NCBI GenBank assembly: GCA_958446835.1
Contig: CAUCXT010000005.1
Coordinates: 31,199-95,198, forward strand
Source: an uncultured Eubacterium sp.
GTDB lineage: Bacteria; Bacillota; Clostridia; Lachnospirales; Lachnospiraceae
Reading direction: 5' to 3'
Length of the DNA stretch: 64,000 nt
Below the pieces are notes generated by a model. That model did not search any database. It had not been told where the DNA came from and saw nothing but the letters and a program-made list of their open reading frames with translations. The number at the start of each line of letters is the position of its first letter. Within the stretch, counting starts at the first letter, position 1. Both the position numbers and the translations under genes were made by a program. Shown here piece after piece: positions 62,837 through 64,000 of the stretch.

Positions 62837-64000
62837 ATGAGACATCATAAGCTAAGAGATAAATTAAGAGACTGCATATTTCCTTTTGTGTTAGCGCTTT
62901 CAGGTATAAAGATTAAGTACAGACTTAATGTCATCAATAAATGTAACACTGTACTGGGTAAGCCGGTTATATACGCCTGCAATCATTCGCAGTTTTCGGA
63001 TATTCCCATGGCAGTTAAGGCGATAGGTAAGAGGTGTTATATCCTGTTGGGAAAACAGAAGTTATACATAGCGGATTATATTTTCTTTAATTTGCTTGGT
63101 GCGGTATGGGTGGACAGAAAAGATAAGGATGATAGAACAGCGTCAAAACATAGAATTTTAAATATTCTTGACAGGGGACAGTCGGTTCTATGGTTTCCGG
63201 AGGGAACATGGAATTTATCGGATAATCTTCTGATGTTGCCAATGCGATGGGGAATCATTGAAACAGCACATAAGTCGGACGCGCAGATTATACCTATGGC
63301 GCTTATGTATGACAGAGATAAAAAGGAATGTTATGCGAAATTTTCAGAGCCGATATATGGTGAACAGCTAACAAATTTTCGGAATGGAATACAATTATTG
63401 AGGGATTCTATTGCGACGCTCAGATATGAGCTTATGGAGAAATGTACAGAAGTACAGCCAAGATGCGTGCAATCATCGGAAGCATGGCAGAGGGAAAAGA
63501 AGGACATTATCGCAGAATATCCACCTCTCGATTGGAAGTATGAAAAATCGGTAATTTATAAAGATGAGTTGACAAAGGAGAGCAAAAATATGATTACACA
63601 GACAGGTTATCCATCAAAAGATAAGCCGTGGTTAAAGTATTATTCACAAGAGGCAATTGGAACTATTGTGCCGGATGGCTCTATGTACGATGTTATAAAA
63701 AATTCAAATAAAGATAGATTGAATTGTATAGCAATAGATTATTTTGATAATAAGATTACTTATGGTGAATTTTTCTATAATGTGGAGCTAAATGCTAGAT
63801 GTCTGGCGGCGAGGGGAATATGTGCTGGGAGTGTTGTTTCTATTATATCATTGAATACTCCGGAAACCCTTTACTTGATATACGCATTGAGTTGTATTGG
63901 TGCGGTGGCGAATATGTTGATTGCAACAAGCTCTAAACAAGAAATTGTTGAGCATATTAAAAATACAGATTCTAAAATGGTATTTGTATTGGATAAATTT
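62837..64000 (+). CDS. PlsC-like acyltransferase fused to an acyl-adenylate ligase, 3' end beyond the window
   Basis: 388 codons are visible without a stop. Residues ~25-215 are an acyltransferase with H50 and D55 (NHSQFSDIP) and FPEGTW at 120-125, followed by MRWGIIETAHKSDAQIIPM. From Met252 (ATG 63590) the sequence is the start of a ligase of the cluster type (TGYPSKDKPWLKYYSQEAIGTIV...). GGAGAG at 63577-63582, 7 bp before this internal ATG, would allow the ligase to be made alone as well. The ATP-binding and catalytic motifs lie beyond the window. Domain order is the reverse of that at 56243. Confidence 0.85.
   Translation, partial: MRHHKLRDKLRDCIFPFVLALSGIKIKYRLNVINKCNTVLGKPVIYACNHSQFSDIPMAVKAIGKRCYILLGKQKLYIADYIFFNLLGAVWVDRKDKDDRTASKHRILNILDRGQSVLWFPEGTWNLSDNLLMLPMRWGIIETAHKSDAQIIPMALMYDRDKKECYAKFSEPIYGEQLTNFRNGIQLLRDSIATLRYELMEKCTEVQPRCVQSSEAWQREKKDIIAEYPPLDWKYEKSVIYKDELTKESKNMITQTGYPSKDKPWLKYYSQEAIGTIVPDGSMYDVIKNSNKDRLNCIAIDYFDNKITYGEFFYNVELNARCLAARGICAGSVVSIISLNTPETLYLIYALSCIGAVANMLIATSSKQEIVEHIKNTDSKMVFVLDKF

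Overview
The window looks like chromosomal DNA of a low-to-moderate GC Firmicute, most likely a Lachnospiraceae (Clostridium cluster XIVa) bacterium. The grounds are strong AGGAGG-type ribosome binding sites, many ATGA or GTGA start/stop overlaps, a T-box in front of a trpEGDCFBA operon, a spore-type amidase without signal peptide, and lipoprotein-rich transport operons. Almost everything is on the + strand; only a MATE transporter and one XRE regulator are on the - strand. No tRNA, rRNA, intact insertion sequence, phage or CRISPR array was seen.

Layout. 1-361: 3' end of a TrmA/RlmD-type methyltransferase. 564-9821: an oligopeptide ABC transporter (SBP, two permeases, two ATPases) followed by a small membrane protein; OppC, OppD and OppF each carry large insertions. 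9.9-24.2 kb: housekeeping genes and small regulators (FeoB-associated peptide, PocR-type soluble chemoreceptor, rsuA, a TetM/EF-G-like GTPase fused to a YacP/Rae1 nuclease domain, YczE-like membrane protein, RelQ-type alarmone synthetase, TPR lipoprotein, hflX, folA, amidase, rsmH, cysteine desulfidase family protein, RNase HI). 24.2-32.6 kb: MATE exporter, chemoreceptor, a large protein with two HTH-like segments, and secreted or lipoproteins of unknown function. 32.6-39.9 kb: T-box-controlled tryptophan operon. 39.9-50.5 kb: phosphate region with putative Pho boxes, a frameshifted lipoprotein gene, pstSCAB-phoU, a Na/Pi cotransporter and a PhoP/PhoR-type two-component system. 50.6-64.0 kb: an XRE regulator divergent from an accessory cluster of acyl-adenylating (ANL) ligases and PlsC-like acyltransferases, several fused to each other or to other domains, plus a YdcF-like protein and a HAD phosphatase; the cluster runs off the right edge.

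How the genes work together. The Pho block is self-contained: sensor kinase and regulator, periodic TTTACA/GTAAC boxes in front of the lipoprotein gene and pstS, high-affinity uptake, PhoU and a second phosphate carrier. The trp block makes tryptophan from chorismate under tRNA-sensing attenuation. The right-hand cluster pairs carboxylate activation (ligases, one with its own carrier domain) with acyl transfer (four PlsC-like domains), so it probably builds or remodels a membrane lipid or acylated product. Its promoter is covered by half-sites spaced exactly 30 bp that probably bind the divergent XRE protein.

The most unusual items are the translational GTPase-A-site nuclease fusion (11930-14611), the ligase/acyltransferase cluster with intact internal ribosome binding sites at fusion junctions (51146-64000), the expanded Opp ATPases, and a dispersed 74-bp repeat whose third copy is split by a 91-bp hairpin element (48027-48190). 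Dispersed repeats (three copies of the 74-bp repeat, three of a GGGACAGG palindrome) and a 73-bp tandem repeat in front of phoP add non-coding structure.
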